Under the pieces are notes generated by a model that searched no databases, was not told the origin of the DNA, and saw only the letters and a program-made list of their open reading frames with translations. A DNA stretch of 7,939 nt from NCBI GenBank assembly GCA_035762175.1, contig DASTPP010000158.1, positions 1 to 7,939 on the forward strand. The letters run 5' to 3'. The position numbers and the translations under genes were made by a program. The stretch is from DASTPP01 sp035762175 (GTDB taxonomy: Bacteria > Myxococcota_A > Polyangia > Polyangiales > Polyangiaceae). Below, piece after piece: positions 5,647 to 7,939 of this stretch (within the stretch, counting starts at the first letter, position 1; the number at the start of each line of letters is the position of its first letter).

Positions 5647-5937
5647 CTGCCCCCGAGTGAACTCGGGGGCAGCGTTCGCCCGCTCGTGCCGCGCGGCGTC
5701 GGCGCCGATTCGGCCATCAAAGCCCGCCCCCTCGCCGGGGGCCGGGCTCCCGCGGGCTCCGGGCTTGCGGGCTTGCGGGCTCCGGGCTTGCGGGCGAGCG
5801 CGAACGCGAACGCGACGCGGGGGGCCGACCGGGCGAGCTCGCGGTAGCGGCTCGCTCCGCGGGAGCCCTGCCTCCGGCAGGGCTTTGCGAGCCGTTTTCG
5901 CGGGCGAACGCGGCCCCCGACTTCCGTCGGGGGCCGC
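5647..5937 (+). repeat. Structured dispersed repeat, copy 2
   Basis: Same hairpin series and orientation as 3836-4057: (a) an 11-bp stem CTGCCCCCGAG (5647-5657) with CTCGGGGGCAG (5662-5672), TGAA loop; (b) AGCCCG/CCCCC with GGGGG/CGGGCT, 5721-5748; (c) CGGCTCGC (5848-5855) with GCGAGCCG (5887-5894), enclosing the same AGCCCTGCC-TCC-GGCAGGGCT (5864-5884); (e) a 12-bp stem GCGGCCCCCGAC (5910-5921) with GTCGGGGGCCGC (5926-5937), TTCC loop. The 87-bp block 5848-5934 matches 3971-4057 at 78 positions by hand count. The middle (about 5754-5847) is longer than in copy 1. The 41-bp inverted ends of copy 1 are absent. Confidence 0.75.
5754..5815 (+). repeat. Short tandem repeats inside repeat copy 2
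   Basis: GGGCTTGC and GGGCTCC units alternate about five times (5754-5793), followed by GCGAAC repeated (about 5799-5811). The matching place in copy 1 has only one or two such units, so this stretch looks expanded by slippage. Confidence 0.6.
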
Positions 5938-6034
5938 CTCCTGTGGCATTCTGCCCCATACGCCCGGGGCGTTTTGTCAGCTAGAGTCGGGCCTCCGCCG
6001 AGCTCTTCGCTCCGCGACCAATCAGGATAGGCCC
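5938..6034 (+). promoter_or_regulatory. Upstream region of the HAMP-array gene
   Basis: TAGAGT (5982-5987) fits a TANNNT -10 element and would give a leader of about 40 nt; no convincing -35 lies 17 nt before it. AGGA (6024-6027) is a modest ribosome site 7 nt before the GTG at 6035 and supports that start. Confidence 0.35.
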
Positions 6035-7266
<1,232 letters not shown>

Positions 7267-7290
7267 GATCTGGCCCGGGCCCGGGGTCTC
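7267..7290. other. Junction between inverted HAMP coding regions
   Basis: HAMP coding similarity on the plus strand ends at 7266 and on the minus strand ends at about 7291. The 24 bp between match neither. They include the 12-bp palindrome CCCGGGCCCGGG (7274-7285), and GATCT occurs at both edges (7267-7271 and 7291-7295). This is a rearrangement breakpoint or an assembly join. Confidence 0.7.
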
Positions 7291-7939
7291 GATCTCCTCG
7301 GCGAGCGCGCCGACCTCGCCTTTCGCCTCGACCGTCAGCTTGCGCTGCAGGTCGCCGTTGGCCACCGCGGTCACCACGCTCGCGACGCTGCGCACCTGGT
7401 TGGTGAGGTTGGCCGCCATCGAGTTCACGTTGTCGGTGAGGTCCTTCCAGGTGCCGGCGACGCCGCGCACCTGGGCCTCGCCGCCGAGCTTGCCCTCGGT
7501 GCCCACCTCGCGGGCCACGCGCGTCACTTCCGAAGCGAAGGAGTTGAGCTGGTCCACCATGGTGTTGATGGTGTTCTTGAGCTCGAGGATCTCGCCCTTC
7601 ACCTGCACCGTTATCTTGCGTGACAGGTCGCCCTTGGCGACCGCCGTCGTCACCTCGGCGATGTTGCGCACCTGGCCCGTCAGGTTCGAGGCCATGGCGT
7701 TCACGTTGTCGGTGAGGTCCTTCCACACACCCGACACGTCTTTCACTTCCGCCTGGCCGCCGAGCTTGCCTTCGGTACCCACTTCACGCGCCACGCGCGT
7801 CACTTCGGCGGCGAAGCCGTTCAACTGGTCCACCATCGTGTTGATGGTGTTCTTCAGCTCCAGAATCTCGCCCTTCACGGGCACCGTGATCTTCTTCGAG
7901 AGGTCGCCGTTGGCGACGGCGGTCGTCACGTTGGCGATG
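7291..7939 (-). CDS. Second tandem-HAMP protein fragment, opposite strand, both ends missing
   Basis: The coding strand enters from beyond the right edge and covers about 2.3 HAMP units of the same 92-residue class: GDLSKKITV, GDLSRKITV and GDLQRKLTV at 92-residue spacing, each followed by KGEILELKNTINTMVDQLN or KGEVGALA and then EVTRVAREVGTEGKLGG. Similarity stops after GALAEEI at about 7291. The next residues (ETPGPGQI) and all that follows to the in-frame stop at 6637 are antisense of the plus-strand gene, so no real C-terminus is present. By hand count Val is GTG 24 : GTC 7 here, against GTG 16 : GTC 29 in the plus-strand HAMP gene and 7 : 11 in ung, so this piece has a different codon style. 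It is not a mirror copy of the plus arm, because residues differ throughout. It may be another gene of the same genome, a transferred gene or sequence from another organism joined in assembly. Confidence 0.8.

Noticed and set aside
7267..7939. Plus-strand frame remaining open after the HAMP junction to the window edge
   Set aside because: It is antisense of the minus-strand HAMP gene and has no HAMP character.

Overview
The window is a GC-rich (roughly 70% or more by eye) stretch of bacterial chromosome with strong G/C preference at third codon positions. A secreted lipoprotein with a glycine-rich tether, TANNNT-type promoters close to start codons, and a soluble kinase built from tandem 92-residue HAMP units suggest Myxococcota, probably the Polyangia. 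That placement is inference, because no rRNA or other phylogenetic marker is present.

Layout: (1) 98-946, minus: an exported dienelactone-hydrolase-family alpha/beta hydrolase with a serine nucleophile. (2) 1347-2303, plus: a lipoprotein of unknown function. (3) 2348-3343, minus: an RluA-family pseudouridine synthase with an S4 domain, apparently leaderless and starting at GTG. (4) 3344-4256: 0.9 kb without a convincing gene. It holds a sharply lower-GC island (about 47% over 3481-3720) with palindromes and a recurring GTCA motif, then a repeat element bounded by 41-bp inverted repeats. (5) 4257-4886 and 4936-5622, plus: nth (endonuclease III) and ung (uracil-DNA glycosylase), a likely two-gene base-excision-repair operon. 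(6) 5647-5937: a second copy of the hairpin-rich repeat, in the same orientation, so nth-ung sits between direct repeats. (7) 6035-7266, plus: the start of a soluble HAMP-array signalling protein. (8) 7291-7939, minus: part of a different HAMP-array gene, joined tail-to-tail to the first through a 24-bp segment.

Two things deserve most attention. The first is the repeat family around nth-ung. Its two copies share several hairpins, one block is 78/87 identical, and one stem carries a G-C to A-T compensatory change, so the folded shape seems to be maintained. The second is the inverted junction near 7267-7290, where two HAMP-repeat coding regions with different codon preferences meet with opposite polarity and neither gene has an end. 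This is either a real rearrangement inside a repeat array or an assembly chimera. I could not run alignments, folding or database searches, so family calls rest on motifs I recognise.
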